Shown in pieces: positions 34,786 to 42,879 of a stretch of DNA of 64,000 nt. Numbering within the stretch: the stretch's first letter is position 1; each line of letters opens with the position of its first letter. This stretch comes from Bacteroidales bacterium (GTDB taxonomy: Bacteria; Bacteroidota; Bacteroidia; Bacteroidales; UBA932), in the NCBI GenBank assembly GCA_017627955.1, contig JAGAFU010000001.1, forward strand, positions 1 through 64,000, written 5' to 3'. A model generated the notes under the pieces. The model saw only the letters and a list, made by a program, of their open reading frames with translations. It was not told the origin of the DNA and did not search any database. The position numbers and the translations under genes were made by a program.

Positions 34786-37524
34786 ATGAAGAATATATTT
34801 AAGTATTCCATTCTCGCGACTCTTATTGTCGCGATGTCAGGCTTGACCGCTTGCCAGCAAGAAGAACTGGACACTGACCAATATGCCGGTAAGCTCGCCC
34901 TTGCCGCAATCGCTCCGAACCCCGTGATGAGGGGTGCCCAGCTTCGCGTCATCGGTGCCAACCTTGATAAAGTGACGGAGGTCCGCTTCGCAGGCGGAGC
35001 GACAGTCACTTCCATAGAGAAGGTCGCTGCCGGCGAGCGTAGTGAGATTCGTCTCACTGTTCCTATGGATGCCGCTGTAGGCCCTGTCACAGTAGTGACG
35101 AGCGATGGAACGACCGCTTCCACCAGATTTGACCTGGAGTACACCGAGCCGATTGTTTTCAGCTCTTTCGCTCCGGCGACAGTCTTGTCCGGTGATGTTG
35201 TCACCATCAAGGGTGAATATCTGAACAATGTCAGGGAAGTTATCCTCGGAGGTGGTGTCTATGTCACTGAGTTCAACAGCCAGTCTGGCAGCGAGCTTTC
35301 CTTCAAGGTTCCTTCTAATGCGATTTCCGGTTATGTGATTATTGGAGATGTCAATGAGATTGAGGATCAGAACACTATTCCGAACCAGATCTATTCAGGT
35401 ACCGAACTTGTGGTCGGAGATCCTACCGTCGCTGTTGCTGACACCACCACATACAAGAGCGGTGATGTCATCACCGTCTCCGGATCCCATCTGGATATGA
35501 TTGAGAAAATCAACCTGACAGGCGCCGCTGATGTTGAATTCAAGCTCGCCGAGGACGGTAACTCAATCAGTTTCAATCTTCCGCCTTCCGCTAGCGACGG
35601 TCAGATAGTCCTCACCTCATTCGCAGCTAAGGAGTTCCAAGCCGGAGCGATCATCTCTCTGAATGTGACCGATCTTGAGGTCGCGTCACTCGCTGAGGAC
35701 GGACGCTACAAGGCTGGCTCAGACGTGTCGATCACCGGTTCCGATCTTGACCTTGTCACGAAGGTTGAGTTCACTGGTGCTGAGGCACAGTGGTATCTCG
35801 ATGGTAAAAACATCGTCGCCACGGTCCCTGCTGGTGCCAAGGATGGCGGTCTAACTGTTACTCTCGCTTCAGGGAAACAGGCCTACAGCTCAGAGATCGC
35901 TGTTGTCAAGCCTGTTGCCACCGCGGTTGACAAGAATGAGGCGGTAGCCGGCCAGACCAATATCGTCGTCACCGGTACCGATCTCGATCTTGTCACTGGT
36001 GTCACGATTGGTGATAAGGAACACGGATTCATTGACTGTAAGTTCGATATCCTGACCGCTGATTCCGTAAAGGTGGCTGTCTCGAAAGACGCTTACACGG
36101 GTCCTCTTACCCTTACCGCCGCCAATGGAGATAACACTGCGACCGAAGCCATTACCGTCACCTACGACGAGGCGGTTTCCGTGACCTTCGCACAGCCTTC
36201 ATTCGCTCTCGGAAAGAAGATAGCTATAACCGGAAAGAATCTCCTGAATGTGGAGCAGTTGTTCATCAAGGGCAAGAAGGTTGTTTCCTATGCTGTCCGC
36301 GGTGACGATAATATGTCATTCGATATACCTGAAGGAATAGGCCCTGGCGTTTATCGTCTGGCGATGGTTCTTATCGACGGTACTGAACTGACATGGCCTG
36401 TCCCGTTCGAGATCACCGCTCCTTTCACCGAGAAGACCATCTGGGAAGGCAGTGAAATCGTGACTGGTTGGAGTGGAAAGGGCTTTGCTGAGCAGGACGC
36501 TTTCATCAAAGCCGGAATCAAGGAGAGCGATGTCGTACGTGTATACTTCAACGCTCCTGAAGGTAACTGGTGGGACATCCAGCTTGTGGATGGACATTGG
36601 TCCAACCTCTCTGTCCCTGAGCTTGATGGTGGTAATGAGATCAAGAGTGATTTCTATCCTAGCGGAAGCCAGATGTTCTCCTTCGCGGTTACGCCCGAGA
36701 TCCTGGCCCAGCTGACCAAGATTGATACCTGGGGCAATGCCTTTATCATCAATGGAGACGGTAATATTGAGATCACCCGTATCTCACTCATCCAGTTCGG
36801 TGCTGTCGAGGAGAAGACCGCCATCTGGGAGGGCTCCCAGGTCGTTGATTGGAGTGGTGGAGCAGGCGAAGACAACAAGGCCATGACCGCTCTCTCATGG
36901 GGCGGCTATGACTGGAGCACCGTTGAGGCTGGAACGAAGATCGTCCTTGAGTTCACTCCTACGGCTGATGAGGTTCAGATCCGTTTCTCCAATGGCTCTT
37001 GGGCTGCCCATCCTGGTACTCCGGATCCTTACAAGCTCTATGGCGAAAGCAAACTCGAGATAGAGTTGACCAAGGAGATTCTGGACAATATGGTAGCCAC
37101 AGGCGGTCTCGTTATCACCGGCCAGGGCTTTACCCTTACTGGAGTTTACCTTGTCACTACTGGAGAGATGGCTCCTGTTGGTACCCCTATTTGGGAAGGT
37201 TCTTTCGAGGTTGACTGGTCCGGAGGCCTTGGTGACGACCATAAGGCAATGACAGCTCTCTCCTGGGGTGGCTATGACTGGAGCACAGTTGAAGCCGGAA
37301 CTACCATCGTATTGGAGTTCACACCTACGGCTGACGAGGTTCAGATCCGTTTCTCCAACGGCTCATGGGCTGCTCATCCTGGCACCCAGGATCCTTACAA
37401 GCTCTATGGAGAAAGCTCACTCGAGATTGAGCTAACCCAAGCTATCCTTGATGAGATGATCGCTAATGGTGGTCTTGTGATCACCGGGCAGGGATATACC
37501 CTGACGGCTGTCATTCTCAAATAA
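34786..37524 (+). CDS. Large surface glycan-binding lipoprotein with about six TIG domains and three C-terminal modules
   Basis: A 912-aa SusF-position protein preceded by an AGGAGG site. Lipobox LTAC ends the signal peptide (about 20). Residues about 35-545 are a string of IPT/TIG-like domains, each beginning with patterns such as PVMRGAQLRVIGANLD, ATVLSGDVVTIKGEYL or KYKSGDVITVSGSHL-like turns. The rest is three related modules: a diverged one (about 551-678, TIWEGSEIVTGWSGKG), then two close copies (about 678-790 and 800-912), both with WEGS, DWSGG, KAMTALSWGGYDWSTVEAGT and EVQIRFSNGSWAAHPGT. The copies match closely even at DNA level, so the duplication is fairly recent. Trp-rich repeats suggest avid binding of extended glycan. 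Confidence 0.85.
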   Translation: MKNIFKYSILATLIVAMSGLTACQQEELDTDQYAGKLALAAIAPNPVMRGAQLRVIGANLDKVTEVRFAGGATVTSIEKVAAGERSEIRLTVPMDAAVGPVTVVTSDGTTASTRFDLEYTEPIVFSSFAPATVLSGDVVTIKGEYLNNVREVILGGGVYVTEFNSQSGSELSFKVPSNAISGYVIIGDVNEIEDQNTIPNQIYSGTELVVGDPTVAVADTTTYKSGDVITVSGSHLDMIEKINLTGAADVEFKLAEDGNSISFNLPPSASDGQIVLTSFAAKEFQAGAIISLNVTDLEVASLAEDGRYKAGSDVSITGSDLDLVTKVEFTGAEAQWYLDGKNIVATVPAGAKDGGLTVTLASGKQAYSSEIAVVKPVATAVDKNEAVAGQTNIVVTGTDLDLVTGVTIGDKEHGFIDCKFDILTADSVKVAVSKDAYTGPLTLTAANGDNTATEAITVTYDEAVSVTFAQPSFALGKKIAITGKNLLNVEQLFIKGKKVVSYAVRGDDNMSFDIPEGIGPGVYRLAMVLIDGTELTWPVPFEITAPFTEKTIWEGSEIVTGWSGKGFAEQDAFIKAGIKESDVVRVYFNAPEGNWWDIQLVDGHWSNLSVPELDGGNEIKSDFYPSGSQMFSFAVTPEILAQLTKIDTWGNAFIINGDGNIEITRISLIQFGAVEEKTAIWEGSQVVDWSGGAGEDNKAMTALSWGGYDWSTVEAGTKIVLEFTPTADEVQIRFSNGSWAAHPGTPDPYKLYGESKLEIELTKEILDNMVATGGLVITGQGFTLTGVYLVTTGEMAPVGTPIWEGSFEVDWSGGLGDDHKAMTALSWGGYDWSTVEAGTTIVLEFTPTADEVQIRFSNGSWAAHPGTQDPYKLYGESSLEIELTQAILDEMIANGGLVITGQGYTLTAVILK
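36820..37524 (+). repeat. Tandem intragenic duplication of about 350 bp (C-terminal binding modules)
   Basis: The segments starting at about 36826 and 37187 each encode WEGS...GGYDWSTVEAGT...YGES...GGLVITGQG. Long runs of the underlying DNA are identical (for example TTCAGATCCGTTTCTCCAA in both). Confidence 0.85.
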
Positions 37525-37531
37525 CATTATT

Positions 37532-37557
37532 CCGGAGGGGGCTGACCCTCCCTCCGG
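37532..37557 (+). promoter_or_regulatory. GC-rich hairpin between surface proteins and enzymes of the locus
   Basis: CCGGAGGG (37532-37539) pairs with CCCTCCGG (37550-37557), 8 bp after the stop of the second binding protein. There is no T run, so it may be an mRNA-stabilising or partial-attenuation element that keeps surface-protein transcripts above those of the enzymes. Confidence 0.5.
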
Positions 37558-37578
37558 GATCCAATTAATATTCATTCA

Positions 37579-39015
37579 ATGAGGAAAGTACTGTCTTTTC
37601 TTGCTTTGGCCATGTCCGTGTTGGCGGTTTTGTCCTGCGGTGGCGATCCGGATGATCCAGTCATTCCGGAAGATACCGCGCCGACATCTGTCACAGTGAC
37701 TCCCGCTTCATCCAGCCTGACCTCAGCGTCCGGGGAAGTGTCCCTTGCCGTGACCGCTCCCCAGCGGCCTGTTTTGGGCGGGATCCCTGCTTGGATAACC
37801 GTCCAGGACGGCACTTACAACAAATACAGTATCACTTTCACCCTGAAGGTGGCTGAGAACACGACCTATGAGCCGAGGTCGGTGACCATAACGGTCACTT
37901 CGGGTGGACTGTCAAGTTCCGTTACCATTTCCCAGGCCGCGGCCGAGAAGCCGCAGGAACCGTCGGAGCCGCAAACTCCGGAAGAACCGAGCGGTAACGT
38001 GGAAGTGAATATATCCAAGAATCTCGTGACCAAGTCGCCCATGGACAAGGCGGTGGCCCTTTACGGCTATCTTCTGGAACAGTACGGCAAGAAAACCATA
38101 TCCTCGATTATGGCGGACGTCAACTGGAACCACAGGGAGGCTGACAAGGTTTTATCCTCCACCGGGAAATATCCTGCGATGAACTGCTACGACTTCATCC
38201 ACATCTATGTCCCCGCGAACAACTGGATCAATTATTCTGATCTTAAGCCGGTGACAGAGTGGGCGGAGGCTGGTGGTATCGTTTCCCTGATGTGGCATTT
38301 CAATGTCCCCGTCAACAAAGACACGACTCCTGCCGCCGACGGCTCAGGTGTGACTTGTTCTCCGGACAAGACCACCTTCCGGGCAAAGAATGTCTTTACC
38401 GCAGGCTCATGGGAGAACAAGTGGTTCTATGAGCAGATGGATAAGGTCGTCGAGGTGATCCTCGGGCTCCAGAAGCAGGGGATAGCCGCGATCTGGCGTC
38501 CGTTCCATGAGGCCGCCGGCAACGCCACCCACAAGAGTCAGGCCTCCTGGACGACATCCTGGTTCTGGTGGGGGTACGACGGCGCCGACGTTTATAAAAA
38601 GCTCTGGACCACAATGTTCGACTATTTCGCCTCCAAGGGGATCAACAACCTTGTCTGGGTATGGACCACCCAGAACTACAACGGGAATTCTTCCGAGTAC
38701 AACCAGGATAAGGATTGGTATCCCGGGGATGGCTATGTGGACATCGTGGCCCGAGACCTGTATGGAAGCGCGGCCTCTGTCAACAAGAAAGAGTTCGAGG
38801 AGATCCAGAAGACATATCCCACCAAGATGGTGACGCTCGGGGAGTGCGGCAAAGATGGCACCACCGCCTTCGCTACTATCCCTTCCGTCTGGTCCGCCGG
38901 AGCCAAATGGTCCTGGTTCATGCCATGGTATGGATCGAATATGCCTGATGCGGATTGGTGGAAGGCCGCTATGTCGAGTCCCAGTGTTATCGATCGCTCC
39001 GAAGTGAAGTATTGA
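37579..39015 (+). CDS. BACON-domain GH26 endo-beta-mannanase lipoprotein
   Basis: Probable surface endo-mannanase, 478 aa. Lipobox LAVLSC (about 20) is followed by a BACON domain (about 35-120: SVTVTPASSSLTSASGEVSL, then PRSVTITVTSGGLSSSVTISQ) and a Pro/Glu-rich spacer (PQEPSEPQTPEEPSG). The GH26 barrel (about 145-478) has the acid/base Glu in AIWRPFHEAAGN (near 311) and the nucleophile in MVTLGECGKDG (near 424); GGIVSLMWHFNVP matches the conserved GH26 His block. It begins the enzyme section of the locus. The next gene starts one base after its stop, so expression is coupled. Confidence 0.92.
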   Translation: MRKVLSFLALAMSVLAVLSCGGDPDDPVIPEDTAPTSVTVTPASSSLTSASGEVSLAVTAPQRPVLGGIPAWITVQDGTYNKYSITFTLKVAENTTYEPRSVTITVTSGGLSSSVTISQAAAEKPQEPSEPQTPEEPSGNVEVNISKNLVTKSPMDKAVALYGYLLEQYGKKTISSIMADVNWNHREADKVLSSTGKYPAMNCYDFIHIYVPANNWINYSDLKPVTEWAEAGGIVSLMWHFNVPVNKDTTPAADGSGVTCSPDKTTFRAKNVFTAGSWENKWFYEQMDKVVEVILGLQKQGIAAIWRPFHEAAGNATHKSQASWTTSWFWWGYDGADVYKKLWTTMFDYFASKGINNLVWVWTTQNYNGNSSEYNQDKDWYPGDGYVDIVARDLYGSAASVNKKEFEEIQKTYPTKMVTLGECGKDGTTAFATIPSVWSAGAKWSWFMPWYGSNMPDADWWKAAMSSPSVIDRSEVKY

Positions 39016-39016
39016 T

Positions 39017-40618
39017 ATGAACAGATTATTCCATATAACCCTGCCGGTTCTGGCCGCTGCCGTTTCCATCCTATTTTCCTGCGGGAAAGAAAAGACTGAA
39101 CCGACCCCGGAACCGAATCCGGCTCCGACATCCATCACATTGAGCGCCAGCTCCTTCAAGGTTGCTCAACCAGGAGAGAATCTTTCCTTGACCATCAAGG
39201 CTCCATCTCGTCCGACCCTGTCCGGACTTCCTTCGTGGATCACTTTTGCGGACGGGACTTTTAACTCGTACTCGATAACTATCGGCTTGAATGTGTCGGC
39301 CAACGAGACATACGAGGAGCGCTCAGCCACTGTCACCGTCGCGTCAACCGGGGTGCCATCCGTGACATTCACCGTTACCCAGGCTCCAGCGGAGAAACCC
39401 GTTGATCCCGAACCCGAACCGGAGCCGGAACCGGGCGACAATGATGCCTGGAAGATGGCACGCGCTCTCGGACTTGGCTGGAACATGGGCAACCATTTCG
39501 ACGCTTTCTACAATGGATCGTGGGCAGGTGAGAAGGAGGGATATCCTGACGAGACCGCATGGCAGCCGAACAAGGCTACCCAGACCACATTTGATGGAGT
39601 GAAGGAGGCTGGCTTTACCAGCGTCCGCATTCCAATCTCATGGCTGAAGATGATCGGTCCGGAACCTTCCTACACGATTGACAAGGCCTGGATGGACAGG
39701 GTGTACGAGGTGGTTGGCTTTGCCCATGCGGCGGGACTCAATGTGATCATCAACACCCATCATGACGAGAATCACGGTGTCAGCAACGGCTACCAGTGGC
39801 TCGACATAAAGAACGCGGCCAACAATCCTTCCCTGAACGAGTCGATAAAGGCGAAGATAAAAGCTGTCTGGACCCAGATAGCTGAAAGGTTCGCCGATTG
39901 TGGCGACTGGCTGATCATGGAAGGCTTCAATGAGCTCAATGATGGCGGATGGGGCTGGAGCGAGGATTTCCGCAAGGATCCGACCCGCCAGTGCGGCATA
40001 TTGAATGAGTGGAACCAGGTCTTTGTGGACGCCGTCAGGGCAACTGGAGGGGAGAACGCCACCCGCTGGCTCGGAGTGCCGACCTACGCCGCCAATCCTG
40101 AATATGCCAAGTATCTCAAGATGCCTTCCGACAAGGCCGGACGGCTGATGCTCTCGGTCCATTTCTATGACCCGAGCCCTTACACGATCGGTGACGAGCA
40201 ATATTCCGACTGGGGGCACACTGGCGCGAAAGGGAAAAAAGCCGATTACGGCGACGAGGACCATGTCCAGGAAGTCTTCGGGATGCTCAACAAGGAATAT
40301 GTGTCCAAGAACATACCTTGCTACCTTGGCGAGTTCGGCTGCTCGATGAGGGCCAAGTCCGACACCAGGGCCTGGAGGTTCTACCTTTACTACATGGAGT
40401 ACATCGTCAAGGCCGCGAAGACATTCGGCCTGCCCTGTTTCCTGTGGGACAATGGGGCGACTGACACAGGCAAGGAACAGCACGGTTACATCAACCACGG
40501 CACAGGCGGCTACATCGGCAACAGCAAGGAGGTCGTGAATATTCTCAAGAAAGCCTGGTTCACGGAGAGCGACGGTTACACTCTCCAGCACGTTTATGAT
40601 TCGGCTCCAAAATTCTGA
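39017..40618 (+). CDS. BACON-domain GH5 endo-glucanase/xyloglucanase-like enzyme (GH5_4-type)
   Basis: A 533-aa surface lipoprotein: lipobox ILFSC (about 21), BACON domain (about 38-125, SITLSASSFKVAQPGENLSL), an EP-rich linker (EPEPEPEPEPGDN), then a GH5 barrel (about 145-530). Motifs are LGLGWNMGNHFDAF, VRIPISWLKMIG, the acid/base Glu in MEGFNELND (near 307) and the nucleophile in YLGEFGCSM (near 437). The set fits subfamily 4, which acts on xyloglucan, mixed-linkage glucan or glucomannan. The N-terminal BACON plus GH5_4 layout equals that of the B. ovatus xyloglucanase BoGH5A. Subfamily is judged from motifs only, so mannan-backbone cutting is not excluded. Confidence 0.87.
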   Translation: MNRLFHITLPVLAAAVSILFSCGKEKTEPTPEPNPAPTSITLSASSFKVAQPGENLSLTIKAPSRPTLSGLPSWITFADGTFNSYSITIGLNVSANETYEERSATVTVASTGVPSVTFTVTQAPAEKPVDPEPEPEPEPGDNDAWKMARALGLGWNMGNHFDAFYNGSWAGEKEGYPDETAWQPNKATQTTFDGVKEAGFTSVRIPISWLKMIGPEPSYTIDKAWMDRVYEVVGFAHAAGLNVIINTHHDENHGVSNGYQWLDIKNAANNPSLNESIKAKIKAVWTQIAERFADCGDWLIMEGFNELNDGGWGWSEDFRKDPTRQCGILNEWNQVFVDAVRATGGENATRWLGVPTYAANPEYAKYLKMPSDKAGRLMLSVHFYDPSPYTIGDEQYSDWGHTGAKGKKADYGDEDHVQEVFGMLNKEYVSKNIPCYLGEFGCSMRAKSDTRAWRFYLYYMEYIVKAAKTFGLPCFLWDNGATDTGKEQHGYINHGTGGYIGNSKEVVNILKKAWFTESDGYTLQHVYDSAPKF

Positions 40619-40624
40619 TAAGAC

Positions 40625-41719
40625 ATGAGAAAACTGATTACTCTTATTATGATCCCGCTATTGTTCGCCGGCTGTGGCAGAAGACCCCGTCCCGTGGATG
40701 ACGAGATTCCAGGGAACCGATTATTGGCCAGTGAGTTGGCCGCGTCGGTCGATGCCGGAAAGGTGATGTACGGCCATCAGGACGACCTCTCCTACGGCCA
40801 CTCGTGGAAGGTTGAGGACTGGAAGAATGACGATTTGGAGCGTTCGGACATAAAGGATGTCTCCGGGAAATATCCCGCCGTCATCGGCTTTGATCTCGGA
40901 GGAATAGAGCTGGGTAACAAGGAGAATCTTGACGGGGTCCCGTTTGACCTCATCCGGAAAGCCACCCTGAAGCACCGCGAGAGGGGAGGAGTTGTAACCT
41001 TCTCCTGGCATCTGCGCAACCCCTTGACGGGAGGCGATTCCTGGGACATCTCCTCGGACCAGGTTGTGGCTTCTGTACTTGAGGGCGGGGAGAAATACGA
41101 GGAGTTTGTCCTCTGGCTCGACCGCCTGGCTGATTTCCTCAACAGCCTGGGAGGCGCTCCGGTAATATTCCGTCCCTGGCATGAGAACATCGGCAGTTGG
41201 TTCTGGTGGGGTGGAAAGCTCTGCTCTCCGGAACAGTACAAGGCCCTTTTCCGGCTCACTTACGAAAGAATGGCCGAAAAGAAAGTCAAGGGCCTGCTTT
41301 GGTGCTATTCCCCGAACGGCCCGTTGAGCGCTGAGGATTATATGTCAAGGTATCCGGGTGACGAGATTGTGGACATCCTCGGGACTGACATCTATGAATA
41401 TGTCGGACAGGATGGCCTGGAAGCCGCCGGGGAACGCTATGTCTCCCAAGTCAGGCAGATGCTGTCCACACTGGAGGCGATATCCAAAGAGCGCGGAAAG
41501 CTCATGTGCTTGTCGGAGACTGGTCTTGAGGGCCTTGTGGATCCCCACTGGTGGACAGAGAGGCTCTATCCGGCGATAAAAGGGTTCCCGGTCGCCTATG
41601 TGCTGACATGGCGCAACGCCCACGACAAGCCCGGCCATTTCTATGGTCCCTGGAAGGGCTTTGAGAACGAGGAAGATTTCAAGGTATTCAGTGAGAAGAA
41701 CGATATAGTGTTGCTATGA
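40625..41719 (+). CDS. GH26 beta-mannanase / mannobiohydrolase-like lipoprotein
   Basis: A compact GH26 of 364 aa without accessory domain. Lipobox FAGC lies near residue 17. The barrel begins [15 protein letters not shown], a stretch typical of Bacteroidetes ManA-type GH26 enzymes. The acid/base Glu is in [11 protein letters not shown] (near 188) and the nucleophile in [10 protein letters not shown] (near 299). [13 protein letters not shown] gives the His that shapes the -1 site. Such short forms often release mannobiose from mannan, which suits the mannobiose pathway encoded next. Its stop overlaps the GH130 start (ATGA), a sign of coupled production of mannobiose and its cytoplasmic catabolism. 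Confidence 0.92.
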   Translation: MRKLITLIMIPLLFAGCGRRPRPVDDEIPGNRLLASELAASVDAGKVMYGHQDDLSYGHSWKVEDWKNDDLERSDIKDVSGKYPAVIGFDLGGIELGNKENLDGVPFDLIRKATLKHRERGGVVTFSWHLRNPLTGGDSWDISSDQVVASVLEGGEKYEEFVLWLDRLADFLNSLGGAPVIFRPWHENIGSWFWWGGKLCSPEQYKALFRLTYERMAEKKVKGLLWCYSPNGPLSAEDYMSRYPGDEIVDILGTDIYEYVGQDGLEAAGERYVSQVRQMLSTLEAISKERGKLMCLSETGLEGLVDPHWWTERLYPAIKGFPVAYVLTWRNAHDKPGHFYGPWKGFENEEDFKVFSEKNDIVLL

Positions 41720-42879
41720 CATACGAAGAGAGATTGGAGTGGCTCAAGGAGTCACATAAGAAGTTGGTTTCATGCGTGAATACCCCCATTGAGGGTAATG
41801 GTGTGTACCAGAGATACGTCAACCCTGTATTGACCGCCGGTCATGCTCCCCTGGAGTGGCGCTATGATCTCCACAAGGAGACCAATCCCTACCTCTTGGA
41901 GAGGTTCGGGATCCATGCTGTCATGAACTCCGGAGCGATTAAATTCCAAGGGAAATATATCCTGGTCGCCAGGGTGGAAGGCGCTGACCGCAAGTCGTTT
42001 TTCGCCGTTGCCGAGAGTCCCGACGGAGTCGATAATTTCCGTTTCTGGCCCCATCCGATAACGATGCCGGAATATGGGGAGCCGGCTACCAATGTCTATG
42101 ACATGAGGCTTACAGCCCATGAGGACGGCTGGATCTATGGCATTTTCTGCGTCGAGAGAAAGGATCCAAGCCGACCGGACGACCTATCCGCGGCCATGGC
42201 CTGCGCCGGAGTCGCCAGGACAAAGGACCTCGTCAATTGGGAGAGGCTTCCTGACATCGTCTCGTCCCACCAGCAACGTAATGTCGTTCTCCACCCTGAG
42301 TTCGTGGATGGGAAATACGCGCTTTACACCCGTCCCCAGGATGGTTTCATCGACGCCGGAAACGGCCCCGGGATAGGCTGGGCTTTGGTGGACAGCATGG
42401 AACACGCCGTCATCGGTGAGGAGAAGGTCCTTAGCCGCAGGCGTTATCACACCATAATGGAGTGCAAGAACGGGGAAGGTCCCCATCCGATAAAGACCTC
42501 GAAAGGCTGGCTCCATCTCGCTCATGGAGTCAGGGGGTGCGCCTCCGGTCTCCGCTATGTGCTTTACATGTACATGACTTCCCTTGAAGATCCTTCTGAG
42601 GTGATCGCGGAGCCTGCCGGCTTCCTGATGGCCCCCGAGGGCGGGGAATATGTCGGAGACGTTATGAATGTCCTTTTCACCAACGGATGGATCTGTGATC
42701 CGGACGGGAAGGTGTTCATCTACTACGCTTCTTCCGACACGAGGATGCACGTCGCCACTTCCACTGTGGATCGCCTGGTGGATTACTGCATGAACACCGC
42801 TCCCGACGGTCTCCGTACCGGTGCCTCGGTGGAGATCCTCAACAAGTTGATAGACAAGAACGCGGATGTCGTCCTGTGA
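41716..42879 (+). CDS. 4-O-beta-D-mannosyl-D-glucose phosphorylase (GH130_1)
   Basis: Phosphorolyses Man-beta-1,4-Glc to mannose-1-phosphate and glucose in the cytoplasm. The 387 aa carry all GH130_1 hallmarks: an N-terminal helix [43 protein letters not shown] (about 74-93), the proton donor Asp in [13 protein letters not shown] (near 131), [23 protein letters not shown] (about 193-215) and [15 protein letters not shown]. The length matches the B. fragilis enzyme of the mannobiose epimerase pathway. It is translationally coupled to both the GH26 upstream and the GH31 downstream. Its substrate would be made by the AGE-family epimerase at 50151. Confidence 0.94.
   Translation: MTYEERLEWLKESHKKLVSCVNTPIEGNGVYQRYVNPVLTAGHAPLEWRYDLHKETNPYLLERFGIHAVMNSGAIKFQGKYILVARVEGADRKSFFAVAESPDGVDNFRFWPHPITMPEYGEPATNVYDMRLTAHEDGWIYGIFCVERKDPSRPDDLSAAMACAGVARTKDLVNWERLPDIVSSHQQRNVVLHPEFVDGKYALYTRPQDGFIDAGNGPGIGWALVDSMEHAVIGEEKVLSRRRYHTIMECKNGEGPHPIKTSKGWLHLAHGVRGCASGLRYVLYMYMTSLEDPSEVIAEPAGFLMAPEGGEYVGDVMNVLFTNGWICDPDGKVFIYYASSDTRMHVATSTVDRLVDYCMNTAPDGLRTGASVEILNKLIDKNADVVL

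Noticed and set aside
39405..39445. EPEPEPEP repeat in the GH5 gene
   Set aside because: An ordinary Pro/Glu linker between BACON and catalytic domains, not a mobile or regulatory repeat.
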